From Acetofilamentum sp. (GTDB taxonomy: Bacteria > Bacteroidota > Bacteroidia > Bacteroidales > JAADGE01): a stretch of DNA of 13,169 nucleotides. Each line of letters begins with the position of its first letter. Position 1 is the first letter of the stretch. Under the pieces are notes generated by a model, which saw only the letters and a program-made list of their open reading frames with translations, had not been told where the DNA came from and ran no database searches. Location: positions 1 through 13,169 of the forward strand of contig DYOJ01000023.1 in the NCBI GenBank assembly GCA_020720705.1, written 5' to 3'. Below, one piece after another: positions 5,647-13,169 of the stretch. A program made the position numbers and the translations under genes.

Positions 5647-8186
5647 TTTTTCTTTTTCGTTTCGGCTTCAATAATTTTCTGACAATCTTCGTAAGTGAGT
5701 TCTGCGGGGTCTCCTTTGGGTATTCTGAAATATTTTTTCTTGTGGAAGATGCAAGGTTTACCCCAGCGGTCTTTCATGATTTTCATATCGGCATCGTTTG
5801 GAAATGTTTTTATCAGTTTATCTGCATCTTTTTGTTTTTTATCGGTAAGTAATTCTATTGCCCGTTCCAAATTAATGGTCATTGGGTTGTCCGTTTTTTT
5901 CAATGATGCAAATTTTCCGTCATGTTTCACATACGGACCAAAACGACCGTCTGCCACAGAAATTGTTTTACCTTCGTAGTTTCCTAAAGTGCGCGGAAGT
6001 CTCAATAAATCAATGGCTTGTTCCAATGTCAGCGTTTCAATGGTCATCCCTTTCAATAACGAGGCATAAACGGGCTTATCGTCTTCTGACGCAATTTCTT
6101 TGGTGTCTTTTTTGGTTTTAGATTTTGATTTTTTTTCCGAACTTTCCGGAACCGAATCGCCGAGTTGTACTACGGCTCCGAAGCGTGCCATACGTGCATA
6201 GATATTTTTACCGCTCTCGGGATGTACACCGATTAACCGACCTTCGCCGGCTGAGTTTAATAATTCGAGAGCCTCTTCGAGCGTGAGGGTTTCGAGGTGC
6301 TGTCCTTTTTGGAGATTTGCGTATTGCGGTTTGTCGGTTTCAGTTTTGTCGCCTAACTGCACAACGGGACCGAAGCGAGCCAGCCGAACCGAAATTTGTT
6401 TTCCGCTTTTGGGGTCTGTTCCCAAAATACGTTCGCCGTCATTACGGTCTGCTTCTTCAACGGTTTTGCTGACTTGTTTTTGAAAATCTTTGTAAAACTT
6501 ATCAATCATTGTTTGCCAAACGATTTTGCCCGATGCAATATCGTCAAATTTCGTTTCGACTGCGGCTGTGAAGTTGTAATTTAAAATATTTTCAAAATTT
6601 TCGGTTAAAAAATCAGTAACAACCATCGCAATATCGGTAGGGAACAATTTATTTTTTTCTGTCCCGATGATTTCTGATTTTTCTTTTCGGTTGAGCGTTC
6701 CGTTCTTATATTCAAAGTGGATATAATTTCGTGTTGTTCCCTGTCTGTCTTCTTTGACAACATATCCGCGATTCTGAATTGTCGAAATTGTGGGAGCATA
6801 CGTGGACGGACGCCCGATTCCGAGTTCTTCCATTTTGCGAACCAACGTAGCTTCCGTATATCGAGCTGCATGTTTTGAAAATTTTTGAACTGCATCCATT
6901 TTTTTCAGTTTCAACAATTCTCCTTGTTTAACACGCGGCAGAATTTGGTTATCCTCTTCATTGGTATCTTCTTCAATTTGATATGCTCTGATAAAACCGT
7001 CAAAAATTAAAACCTCGCCTGTTGCAATAAATTTATTTTTACAACCTTCGGCAATAATATCAATACTTGTTTTTTCAAACAAGGCATCGCTCATTTGGCA
7101 AGCCATAGTCCGTTTGCGTATCAGGTCGTACAGACGAACTTCGTCATAAGTTCCTTCAACGGTTTCGTTTTGGATGTATGTGGGGCGTATGGCTTCGTGA
7201 GCTTCTTGCGCACCTTTCGATTTTGTTTTGTATGTTCTTAATTTGTAATATTTTTCGCCGTAAGTTTCTATTACCGTTTGTTTTGTTGCATTGATAGCGG
7301 TTTGCGATAGATTTACGGAGTCGGTTCTCATGTAAGTGATGTGTCCTGCCTCGTACAAGGTTTGCGCAACACGCATGGTTTTTGCAACCGGAAATCCGAG
7401 TTTTCTGCCTGCTTCTTGTTGTAGGGACGATGTGGTAAAAGGCGGTGCCGGTGTTCGTTTTGCCGGTTTTGTTTCTACCGATGCCACCGAGAATTGTTTT
7501 AGCCCGCAAGAGCCAAAAAATTGTGTAACTTCAGTTTCGGTTTTAAAACGAACATTCAGAACTGAGGGCAAAATTTTCAAATCTTCGGACACTATAAAAT
7601 CCGCACTGACACGAAAATCCACTTCGGGTTCAAAAGTCATTATTTCTCGTTCTCTGTCCACAAGTAATTTAACGGCAACCGATTGCACACGTCCGGCTGA
7701 AAGTGAGCTTTTCACTTTTTTCCATAAAACAGACGAAAGTTCAAATCCGACCAATCTGTCCAGTACTCTGCGGGCTTGCTGGGCGTTTACCAAATCCAAA
7801 TTAATCTTACCCGGATTAGCTACGGCGTTGAGAATTGCCTCTTTGGTTATCTCGTTGAAAACTATGCGTTTAGTTTCCTTTTTGTTTAGCTTTAATACTT
7901 CAAACAAATGCCATGCTATGGCTTCTCCCTCGCGGTCTTCATCGGAGGCAAGCAATACACTGTCAGCGGATTGAACTTCTTTACGCAATTCGGCAACGAC
8001 CTTTTTCTTATCGGGCATTACCTCGTATTGAGGTTCGTAATTGTTTTCGATATCAATTCCGTAGTTTTTTTTCACTAAATCTCGGATATGTCCGAAACTT
8101 GATTTTACAACATAATCTTTCCCCAAAAACTTCTCAATTGTTTTCGCTTTTGCCGGAGATTCTACAATTACAACATTTTTTGCCAT
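5643..8186 (-). CDS. topA: DNA topoisomerase I (type IA)
   Basis: 847 aa from the ATG at 8186; relaxes negatively supercoiled DNA through a 5'-phosphotyrosine. The N-terminus reads KNVVIVESPAKAKTIEKFLG, with E9 as in the Escherichia coli enzyme, and the Toprim acidic triad is SDEDREGE (D82, D84, E86). The gate domains carry SAGRVQSVAVKLLVDRE (163-179), TSSLQQEAGRKLGF (252-265) and the catalytic ITYMRTDS with Y285. The C-terminus holds three to four Toprim-C repeats (about 588-615, 651-677, 732-760 and 803-824, each with a KxxxxRxARFGPVV-like core) and a lysine tail; the four-cysteine zinc fingers of the enterobacterial enzyme are absent. A TTG-started extension to 8231 exists but adds 15 residues absent from the family's usual N-terminus. 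Divergent from the PBP1A gene, and leads into the arginase-fold gene. Confidence 0.97.
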   Translation of the reverse strand: MAKNVVIVESPAKAKTIEKFLGKDYVVKSSFGHIRDLVKKNYGIDIENNYEPQYEVMPDKKKVVAELRKEVQSADSVLLASDEDREGEAIAWHLFEVLKLNKKETKRIVFNEITKEAILNAVANPGKINLDLVNAQQARRVLDRLVGFELSSVLWKKVKSSLSAGRVQSVAVKLLVDREREIMTFEPEVDFRVSADFIVSEDLKILPSVLNVRFKTETEVTQFFGSCGLKQFSVASVETKPAKRTPAPPFTTSSLQQEAGRKLGFPVAKTMRVAQTLYEAGHITYMRTDSVNLSQTAINATKQTVIETYGEKYYKLRTYKTKSKGAQEAHEAIRPTYIQNETVEGTYDEVRLYDLIRKRTMACQMSDALFEKTSIDIIAEGCKNKFIATGEVLIFDGFIRAYQIEEDTNEEDNQILPRVKQGELLKLKKMDAVQKFSKHAARYTEATLVRKMEELGIGRPSTYAPTISTIQNRGYVVKEDRQGTTRNYIHFEYKNGTLNRKEKSEIIGTEKNKLFPTDIAMVVTDFLTENFENILNYNFTAAVETKFDDIASGKIVWQTMIDKFYKDFQKQVSKTVEEADRNDGERILGTDPKSGKQISVRLARFGPVVQLGDKTETDKPQYANLQKGQHLETLTLEEALELLNSAGEGRLIGVHPESGKNIYARMARFGAVVQLGDSVPESSEKKSKSKTKKDTKEIASEDDKPVYASLLKGMTIETLTLEQAIDLLRLPRTLGNYEGKTISVADGRFGPYVKHDGKFASLKKTDNPMTINLERAIELLTDKKQKDADKLIKTFPNDADMKIMKDRWGKPCIFHKKKYFRIPKGDPAELTYEDCQKIIEAETKKKK

Positions 8187-8193
8187 ACGTCTT

Positions 8194-8213
8194 TTCGGTT
8201 TTGTTCGGTTTTG
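8194..8213. repeat. Perfect 10-bp tandem duplication upstream of topA
   Basis: TTCGGTTTTG occurs twice in immediate succession, just upstream of the topA ATG (8186) in what would be its leader. Two copies only; likely slippage, no function assigned. Confidence 0.5.
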
Positions 8214-8257
8214 CAACCAAAAATTTTGCAAAGAAAACTAATAAAGCAAGTAAGTTC

Positions 8258-8265
8258 CAAATTTA
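8258..8265 (-). promoter_or_regulatory. Candidate -7 box for topA
   Basis: Minus-strand TAAATTTG matches TAnnTTTG exactly and would give a leader of about 65 bases before the topA ATG. The nearest TTTG-like -33 is about 27 bp upstream, longer than the usual 17-23 bp, so this remains tentative. Confidence 0.35.
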
Positions 8266-8319
8266 ACATTCATTTTGTAAAAAAAAATCGCTCAAAACCG
8301 ACACAATGCGTTTTTTATG

Positions 8320-8327
8320 TATTTTTG
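8320..8327 (+). promoter_or_regulatory. Candidate -7 box for the PBP1A gene
   Basis: TATTTTTG matches TAnnTTTG exactly, with the ATG at 8350 following about 22 bases later. No TTTG -33 box is found at the expected distance. The box overlaps the upstream in-frame ATG at 8317, so that codon would not be transcribed from here, which favours the 8350 start. Confidence 0.45.
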
Positions 8328-8349
8328 CAGAAATGTTTTTCAGACAAAT

Positions 8350-10791
8350 ATGGAACAATCAAAAAAAAATACACGCATTGTGCGCATTTTGTGGATACTG
8401 TTTCTCTCGCCCTTTGTTTTAGGTGTGATATTTTTCAGCCTTGTGAGTGCCGGTGCTTTTGGCGAGTTACCCGGTTTTGAGGAGTTGGAAAATCCGAAAA
8501 CGAATATTGCTACCGAGGTGTATGCCGCAGACGGACAAATTTTAGGGAAATTTTTTCTCGAAAATAGAACTGTCGTAGATTTTTCCGAAGTTTCGCCAAA
8601 TGTGTTAAATGCCCTGATAGCAACCGAAGATGTCCGTTTTTACGAGCATTCTGCGATAGATTATCGCGCCTTACTTCGTGTATTTCAAGGTGTTATCACT
8701 TTAAGTCCGAACGGCGGAGGAAGTACAATCAGCCAGCAATTAGCGAAAAATTTGTTTCGGATGCGGGAAGGGATTAACAAAAGCGGTTTAGTGATGACCA
8801 AATTTAAAGAGTGGGTTGTTGCCGTTCGATTAGAACGCAGTTACACCAAACAGGAAATTATGGCAATGTACTTAAACACTGTTGATTTCGGCAGTAATGC
8901 CTTCGGAATTAAAGCTGCTGCCCGAACATTTTTCGACAGCAGTCCGGATTCTTTGACGTTAAGCGAAGCCGCAGTCCTTATCGGCGCGCTCAAAGCACCG
9001 TCAGCTTACAGTCCGATATTAAACCCAAAAAACTCAAAACGCAGAAGAAATACCGTTATAGACCAAGTTTATAAATCTCAAGATGCACTTACTGAATATC
9101 ACGGACTAAAAAAACAACCCAAAGCTTATTTCGATTCTTTAAAAAAAGAACCTATTGTGCTAAGGTACAGTGTACAATCTCACAAACTGGGTATTGCACA
9201 ACACTTCAGAGAATATTTGAGACAACTCCTTGGTGCCAAAAAACCTGTCCGTCCGGATGCACCGCTGACCTCCATTGAGTTTAGAACCTACCTGTCTGAT
9301 TCCATCGAATGGGAACGAAATCCGTTATACGGCTGGGTACAAAAAAATCCGAAACCGGACGGAACACATTTTAATATCTATGAAGACGGATTAAAGATAT
9401 ACACTACAATCAATTACGACATGCAAACGTATGCCGAAGCTGCCGTAAAACGTCACATTGGCGGATACCTTCAAAATATTTTTTACCTGCGCCACAAAGG
9501 CAGGGATAAAGCGCCGTTTGCGTGGTCATTGAGCGATAAGGAAATTAGCGGAATACTGATATCCTCCATGAAACGAACCGAACGATACCGAAATTTAAAA
9601 AAATCAGGTGCCGATTCAGCTCAAATTATGAAAGTGTTCAATACTCCTGTACGTATGACTGTTTTCAAATGGAAACGAAAGGCTGAAAAAGTTGGAACAA
9701 ACACCGAGTATGACGGAATCCCGTCCGAAATTGATACTACAATGTCTCCTTGGGATTCTATTCGATATTATAAATATTTTTTACATGCCGGGCTGATGTC
9801 TATGGACCCGCAAACAGGTCATGTTAAAGCTTATGTCGGTGATATTGAATATAAACATTTCCAATTTGACAATGTTTCGCTTGCTCGCCGGCAGGTTGGT
9901 TCTACAATAAAACCGTTTTTATACTCAGTTGCAATGCAAGAGGGATTGTCTCCTTGCCACAGAGTTCCGAATATCGCCGTAACCTTTGAGAAAGGTTGGG
10001 AAGGTTTGCAGAAAGATTTTACGCCGCGTGTGTCCAAAAGCAAAAGTAACGGCGGAATGGTAAGTTTAAAAGGCGGACTTGCGGCATCTTTAAATCAAGT
10101 TTCCGCTTGGATTATGAAACGATACGGAACCAAAGCGATTGTGGATATGGCATATCGAACCGGCGTAAAAAGTTATCTCGACCCTGTGCCGTCATTGTGC
10201 GTAGGCGCAGCAGAAGTGCATCTTGCCGAAATGGTTGCTGCTTACGGCACTTATCCGAACAAAGGTATGCACGTTGAGCCGATTATGGTATCTCGAATTG
10301 AAGATAAACACGGTAATGTAATTGCCCGGTTTACTGCCAAACACAACGAGGCTTTGAGTGAAATTACGGCATACAAAATGGTCGAACTCATGCGCGGAGT
10401 TGTGGACAGAGGCACGAGTACAAAATTGCGCTATTATTATGGATTTAAAAATCAAATCGCCGGAAAAACCGGAACTACAAACGACAACTCGGACGGTTGG
10501 TTTATAGGCTATGTGCCCAATTTAGTTACCGGCATATGGGTTGGCGGTGAAGAACGCAGTATCCGATTCATGAGCGGTGCGGACGGTCAAGGTTCCAGCA
10601 TGGCTTTGCCTATTTGGGGGTATTACATGCGACAGGTATTTAACAACCCGGAACTCGACGTTTCCGTTGCTCCTTTTGAAGCACCCGATAATTTTGATAC
10701 AGACGAACTTGATTGCGGTAAATATAACGGAGGAAACGATGACGATGATTACAATACACCCATGATACTTGACGAGTCTGCCGGATATTAA
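8350..10791 (+). CDS. mrcA: Penicillin-binding protein 1A, bifunctional transglycosylase/transpeptidase
   Basis: 813 aa from the ATG at 8350; polymerises lipid II into glycan strands and cross-links the peptides in the periplasm. A short basic cytoplasmic N-terminus precedes one membrane anchor (about 10-35). The GT51 domain has ATEDVRFYEHSAID (91-104; catalytic Glu 93), GGGSTISQQLAKN (122-134) and KEWVVAVRLERSYTKQEI (153-170). The transpeptidase domain has the serine motif STIK (S518, K521), SLN (580-582) and KTGTT (706-710). Between them lies a long linker/OB-like region (about 260-480). GT51 motif 1 reads H-S-A where most members have H-x-G. The C-terminus ends in an Asp-rich tail. An in-frame ATG at 8317 would add 11 residues but overlaps the likely -7 box. 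Transcribed divergently from topA. Confidence 0.95.
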   Translation: MEQSKKNTRIVRILWILFLSPFVLGVIFFSLVSAGAFGELPGFEELENPKTNIATEVYAADGQILGKFFLENRTVVDFSEVSPNVLNALIATEDVRFYEHSAIDYRALLRVFQGVITLSPNGGGSTISQQLAKNLFRMREGINKSGLVMTKFKEWVVAVRLERSYTKQEIMAMYLNTVDFGSNAFGIKAAARTFFDSSPDSLTLSEAAVLIGALKAPSAYSPILNPKNSKRRRNTVIDQVYKSQDALTEYHGLKKQPKAYFDSLKKEPIVLRYSVQSHKLGIAQHFREYLRQLLGAKKPVRPDAPLTSIEFRTYLSDSIEWERNPLYGWVQKNPKPDGTHFNIYEDGLKIYTTINYDMQTYAEAAVKRHIGGYLQNIFYLRHKGRDKAPFAWSLSDKEISGILISSMKRTERYRNLKKSGADSAQIMKVFNTPVRMTVFKWKRKAEKVGTNTEYDGIPSEIDTTMSPWDSIRYYKYFLHAGLMSMDPQTGHVKAYVGDIEYKHFQFDNVSLARRQVGSTIKPFLYSVAMQEGLSPCHRVPNIAVTFEKGWEGLQKDFTPRVSKSKSNGGMVSLKGGLAASLNQVSAWIMKRYGTKAIVDMAYRTGVKSYLDPVPSLCVGAAEVHLAEMVAAYGTYPNKGMHVEPIMVSRIEDKHGNVIARFTAKHNEALSEITAYKMVELMRGVVDRGTSTKLRYYYGFKNQIAGKTGTTNDNSDGWFIGYVPNLVTGIWVGGEERSIRFMSGADGQGSSMALPIWGYYMRQVFNNPELDVSVAPFEAPDNFDTDELDCGKYNGGNDDDDYNTPMILDESAGY

Positions 10792-10927
10792 GCTAAACTA
10801 TTTCTATACTGTTATCGGTAATAAATTGAGACTTCAAAATGAGATATATAATTTATAATCAGATGTTTGAAACAACCTAAACCATCAACAATAAACCGTA
10901 ATCAGTATAACTTATAAATCGGGAAAC

Positions 10928-12868
10928 ATGAGCAACAATAAAATACTTTGGCAACCGAAGCAAACTCGCGTCGAACAATCTGCGATGTATAAATTCATGG
11001 AACACTGTGCGCTTAAATTCAATTTTGGAAAAGCCGAGTACTCAAATTTCCACCTCTGGAGTGTAACTTATCCCGACCTGTTTTGGGCTGAATTTGCTGA
11101 GTTTTCAAGACTGATAGTTCATGAAAAACCGATAACGATAATTGACAATCCAAAGAAGATGCCCGGGGCGAATTGGTTTGAAGGCGCAAAATTAAATTAT
11201 GCCGAAAATTTATTGTCTCGAAACGATGATGCAGTTGCTTTGTATTTCAGAGGCGAAGCAAGCGTATCAAAACAATTGACTTTTCGCGAATTAAGAGAAA
11301 GTGTGCGCAGAGCTTCGGAAGCAATACGAAATAAAGGAATTTTACCCGGCGACAGAATTGCTGCGGTCATGCCCAATATGCCTGAAACTGTTGTGCTTAT
11401 GCTTGCCGCCGCATCTGTCGGTGCTGTGTGGTCATCGGTATCGCCGGATTTTGGAACTCGCGGTATTTTAGACCGATTTCAACAAATTGAACCTAAGTTG
11501 ATTTTAGTTGCCGACGGATATTTTTACAAAGGTAAACCGATTGATATACAATTAAAAATCAACGAAATCCAAAGTGAACTGCCCACAGTTTCTGCCGTTA
11601 TTTTGGTTACTTACATCGGAACGGCTGATTGCTCATTGATAAAAAACTCTATTTTGTGGGACGATTTTGTTTGCGATACACACGAAGCTCTTTGTTTTGA
11701 GCATGTTCCATTCTCACATCCGCTTTTTATTTTGTATTCATCAGGTACTACGGGGTTGCCCAAAAGTATCGTACATACTGCCGGCGGAACACTGATTCAG
11801 CATCTCAAAGAACATCTCTTACATTCTGATATTAAGCATAATGACATTGTGTTTTATTACACTACTTGTGGTTGGATGATGTGGAATTGGCTTGTAAGTG
11901 CGCTTGCCACCGGTGCATCGCTTGTGCTTTTTGACGGCAATCCGTTTTATCCCGCACCTGATGCTTTGCTCAAATTGGCACACGAATTGGACGTTACTTT
12001 TTTCGGAACAAGTGCTAAATATATTTCAGCCTTGGAATCTGAAAACATAATTCCTAACACCATTTCCGACTATAAATTTTTGCGGACAATTGCTTCTACT
12101 GGTTCGCCGCTGAGTGCCGAAAGTTTTGATTTTGTGTATGATAAATGGAAATCGGATGTGCAATTGGCTTCAATTTCCGGCGGGACGGATATTATTTCGT
12201 GCTTTGTTCTCGGAAACCCGATTTTGCCCGTCAGGCGAGGCGAAATACAATGCAAAGGTTTGGGTATGGATGTGGCTTGTTTTGATTTTCGGGGGAAACA
12301 AGTTATCAACGAGCAAGGTGAGCTTGTTTGCAGAACGGCTTTTCCCTCAATGCCTTCCGGATTTTGGAACGATGCCGGCGGCTTAAAATATCAAAAGGCA
12401 TATTTTGAAGAATTTGCAGGTGTTTGGCATCATGGCGATTTTTGTTCTGAAACTAAATCCGGCGGATTTGTCATTCACGGACGCTCGGATGCTACGCTTA
12501 ATCCGCAAGGCGTGCGTATCGGAACGGCTGAGATTTACAATGTTTTGGCAAATTTGTCAGAACTTGACGATTGTGTGGTGGTCGGGAAACGAAACGAACA
12601 AGATGAACAAGTTGTTCTGTTTGTAAAATTGACCGACAACGTAAAATTATCGCCCGAATTGGAACAGAACATCCGAAAAACAATATCTGTCGGTTGCAGT
12701 CCGCGACATGTGCCTGCGATTATTCGTGCCGTTCCCGATATTCCGTACACATTAAACGGAAAAAAAGTAGAATTGGCTGTGAAAAAAATCATACACGGGC
12801 AAACTGTAGGCAATCGCGAAGCTCTTGTAAATCCGGAAAGTTTGGATGCATTTATCGGCTTGGTATAG
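10928..12868 (+). CDS. aacS: Acetoacetate--CoA ligase (acetoacetyl-CoA synthetase)
   Basis: 646 aa, full length for the family (about 650). Converts acetoacetate, ATP and CoA to acetoacetyl-CoA in the cytoplasm, recovering a ketone body for biosynthesis or oxidation. The N-terminus (LWSVTYPDLFWAEFAEF, 43-59; GANWFEGAKLNYAENLL, 80-96) is the acetyl/acetoacetyl-CoA synthetase type. The adenylating-enzyme core follows: LYSSGTTGLPKSIVHTAGG (269-287, phosphate-binding loop), SGGTDI, HHGDF and GRSDATLNPQGVRIGTAEIYN (hinge; split here only by length), and the C-terminal catalytic lysine in TLNGKKVE (K612). DFGTRGILDRF (174-184) favours acetoacetyl- over acetyl-CoA synthetase. It stands alone, 136 bp after PBP1A with no partner genes visible. 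The leader (AAATCGGGAAACATG) has no clear promoter match. Substrate is assigned by family resemblance. Confidence 0.92.
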   Translation: MSNNKILWQPKQTRVEQSAMYKFMEHCALKFNFGKAEYSNFHLWSVTYPDLFWAEFAEFSRLIVHEKPITIIDNPKKMPGANWFEGAKLNYAENLLSRNDDAVALYFRGEASVSKQLTFRELRESVRRASEAIRNKGILPGDRIAAVMPNMPETVVLMLAAASVGAVWSSVSPDFGTRGILDRFQQIEPKLILVADGYFYKGKPIDIQLKINEIQSELPTVSAVILVTYIGTADCSLIKNSILWDDFVCDTHEALCFEHVPFSHPLFILYSSGTTGLPKSIVHTAGGTLIQHLKEHLLHSDIKHNDIVFYYTTCGWMMWNWLVSALATGASLVLFDGNPFYPAPDALLKLAHELDVTFFGTSAKYISALESENIIPNTISDYKFLRTIASTGSPLSAESFDFVYDKWKSDVQLASISGGTDIISCFVLGNPILPVRRGEIQCKGLGMDVACFDFRGKQVINEQGELVCRTAFPSMPSGFWNDAGGLKYQKAYFEEFAGVWHHGDFCSETKSGGFVIHGRSDATLNPQGVRIGTAEIYNVLANLSELDDCVVVGKRNEQDEQVVLFVKLTDNVKLSPELEQNIRKTISVGCSPRHVPAIIRAVPDIPYTLNGKKVELAVKKIIHGQTVGNREALVNPESLDAFIGLV

Positions 12869-13075
12869 GACGTGCCGTTGGATTGGTTTATTTTTTGTTA
12901 TGGTAATTCTTTCCGTGCTTCGTTAAATTTTAGGCACAAATTACACAATTGCAATAAGTTACATACAGATTTTTAGCCAAAAAAAGATAGTATAACTTCT
13001 TGATATTTAGTTTTTGTTAAAGCTATTAACTAATTGAATGTCTTTGTGTTATATAAATATTTCGACTTGAATGTT
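12869..13075. other. Non-coding stretch downstream of the acetoacetyl-CoA synthetase gene
   Basis: No open frame of note, RNA gene, strong terminator hairpin or exact TAnnTTTG/TTTG promoter pair was found here on either strand. The stretch becomes steadily more AT-rich towards the 11-bp array that follows. Confidence 0.5.
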
Positions 13076-13169
13076 ATTAAGAAATTCTGTAGAAATACAG
13101 TAGAAAATCGATTGAAACTAAATAAAAACTAAATAAAAACAATAAATGACCACTAAATGACCACTAAAT
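13076..13169. repeat. Degenerate 11-bp tandem array, cut by the right edge
   Basis: Eight successive 11-base units and a partial ninth can be laid out without indels from 13076: attaagaaatt, ctgtagaaata, cagtagaaaat, cgattgaaact, aaataaaaact, aaataaaaaca, ataaatgacca, ctaaatgacca, then ctaaat at the edge. Early units share a TAGAAA-like core, the middle pair are nearly identical (AAATAAAAAC), and the last complete pair repeat TAAATGACCA. The sequence drifts from unit to unit while the 11-bp period holds. No long open frame crosses it. The array probably continues to the right. Confidence 0.6.

Noticed and set aside
7336..7974. A 212-codon open frame on the plus strand
   Set aside because: It lies entirely inside topA on the opposite strand, has no recognisable domain and no promoter, and is explained by the codon pattern of topA.
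8302..8382. A 9-bp perfect inverted repeat, CACAATGCG at 8302-8310 and CGCATTGTG at 8374-8382, flanking the PBP1A start
   Set aside because: With a 63-base gap, several such 9-bp pairs are expected by chance in 13 kb, and one arm lies in coding sequence.
10792..10927. A promoter for the acetoacetyl-CoA synthetase gene
   Set aside because: No TAnnTTTG with a spaced TTTG was found; TAACTTAT near 10908 has two mismatches and no -33 box. Co-transcription with PBP1A or a weak promoter are both possible.
13076..13169. A CRISPR array
   Set aside because: The units are 11 bp, contiguous and degenerate, with no spacers and no cas genes nearby.

Overview
The window looks like a chromosomal segment of a Bacteroidota bacterium. 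The grounds are a TopA with Toprim-C repeats and no zinc fingers, overlapped by an arginase-fold gene, an exported protein of the type often labelled asparagine synthetase B in this phylum, A-rich leaders without Shine-Dalgarno sequences, and several close matches to the Bacteroidota promoter (-33 TTTG / -7 TAnnTTTG). The order or genus cannot be fixed from sequence alone. Hand-counted GC is about 41-45% in samples from the core genes and about 31% over the first 600 bases.

Layout, left to right. (1) Positions 1-634, minus strand: the N-terminal part of a DNA methyltransferase fused to an excisionase/MerR-type helix-turn-helix; the gene runs off the left edge. Its promoter (about 673-703) is interleaved with a nested, helically phased palindrome (648-699) that looks like an operator. 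(2) Positions 711-3062, minus: a two-gene unit, an O-antigen ligase/polymerase-like membrane protein followed by a family-4 glycosyltransferase. (3) Positions 3230-4486, plus: an exported conserved protein. Its stop codon overlaps the stop of the convergent gene on its right. (4) Positions 4483-8186, minus: topA followed by an arginase/formimidoylglutamase-fold gene with an ATGA overlap. (5) Positions 8350-10791, plus: penicillin-binding protein 1A, divergent from topA. (6) Positions 10928-12868, plus: acetoacetyl-CoA synthetase. (7) Positions 12869-13169: non-coding, ending in an 11-bp-periodic degenerate tandem array cut by the window edge.

Most of the window is housekeeping: DNA topology, peptidoglycan synthesis, acyl-CoA activation and surface glycan assembly. 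The parts most worth a second look are the self-regulation architecture upstream of the HTH-methyltransferase, the arginase-fold protein that has lost three of six expected metal ligands yet is coupled to topA, the exported protein whose usual name does not fit its sequence, and the 11-bp array. For three genes (the O-antigen ligase-like gene, topA and PBP1A) a longer open frame exists, but ATG codons, family N-termini and, for two of them, promoter boxes favour a shorter protein; those starts are used here.
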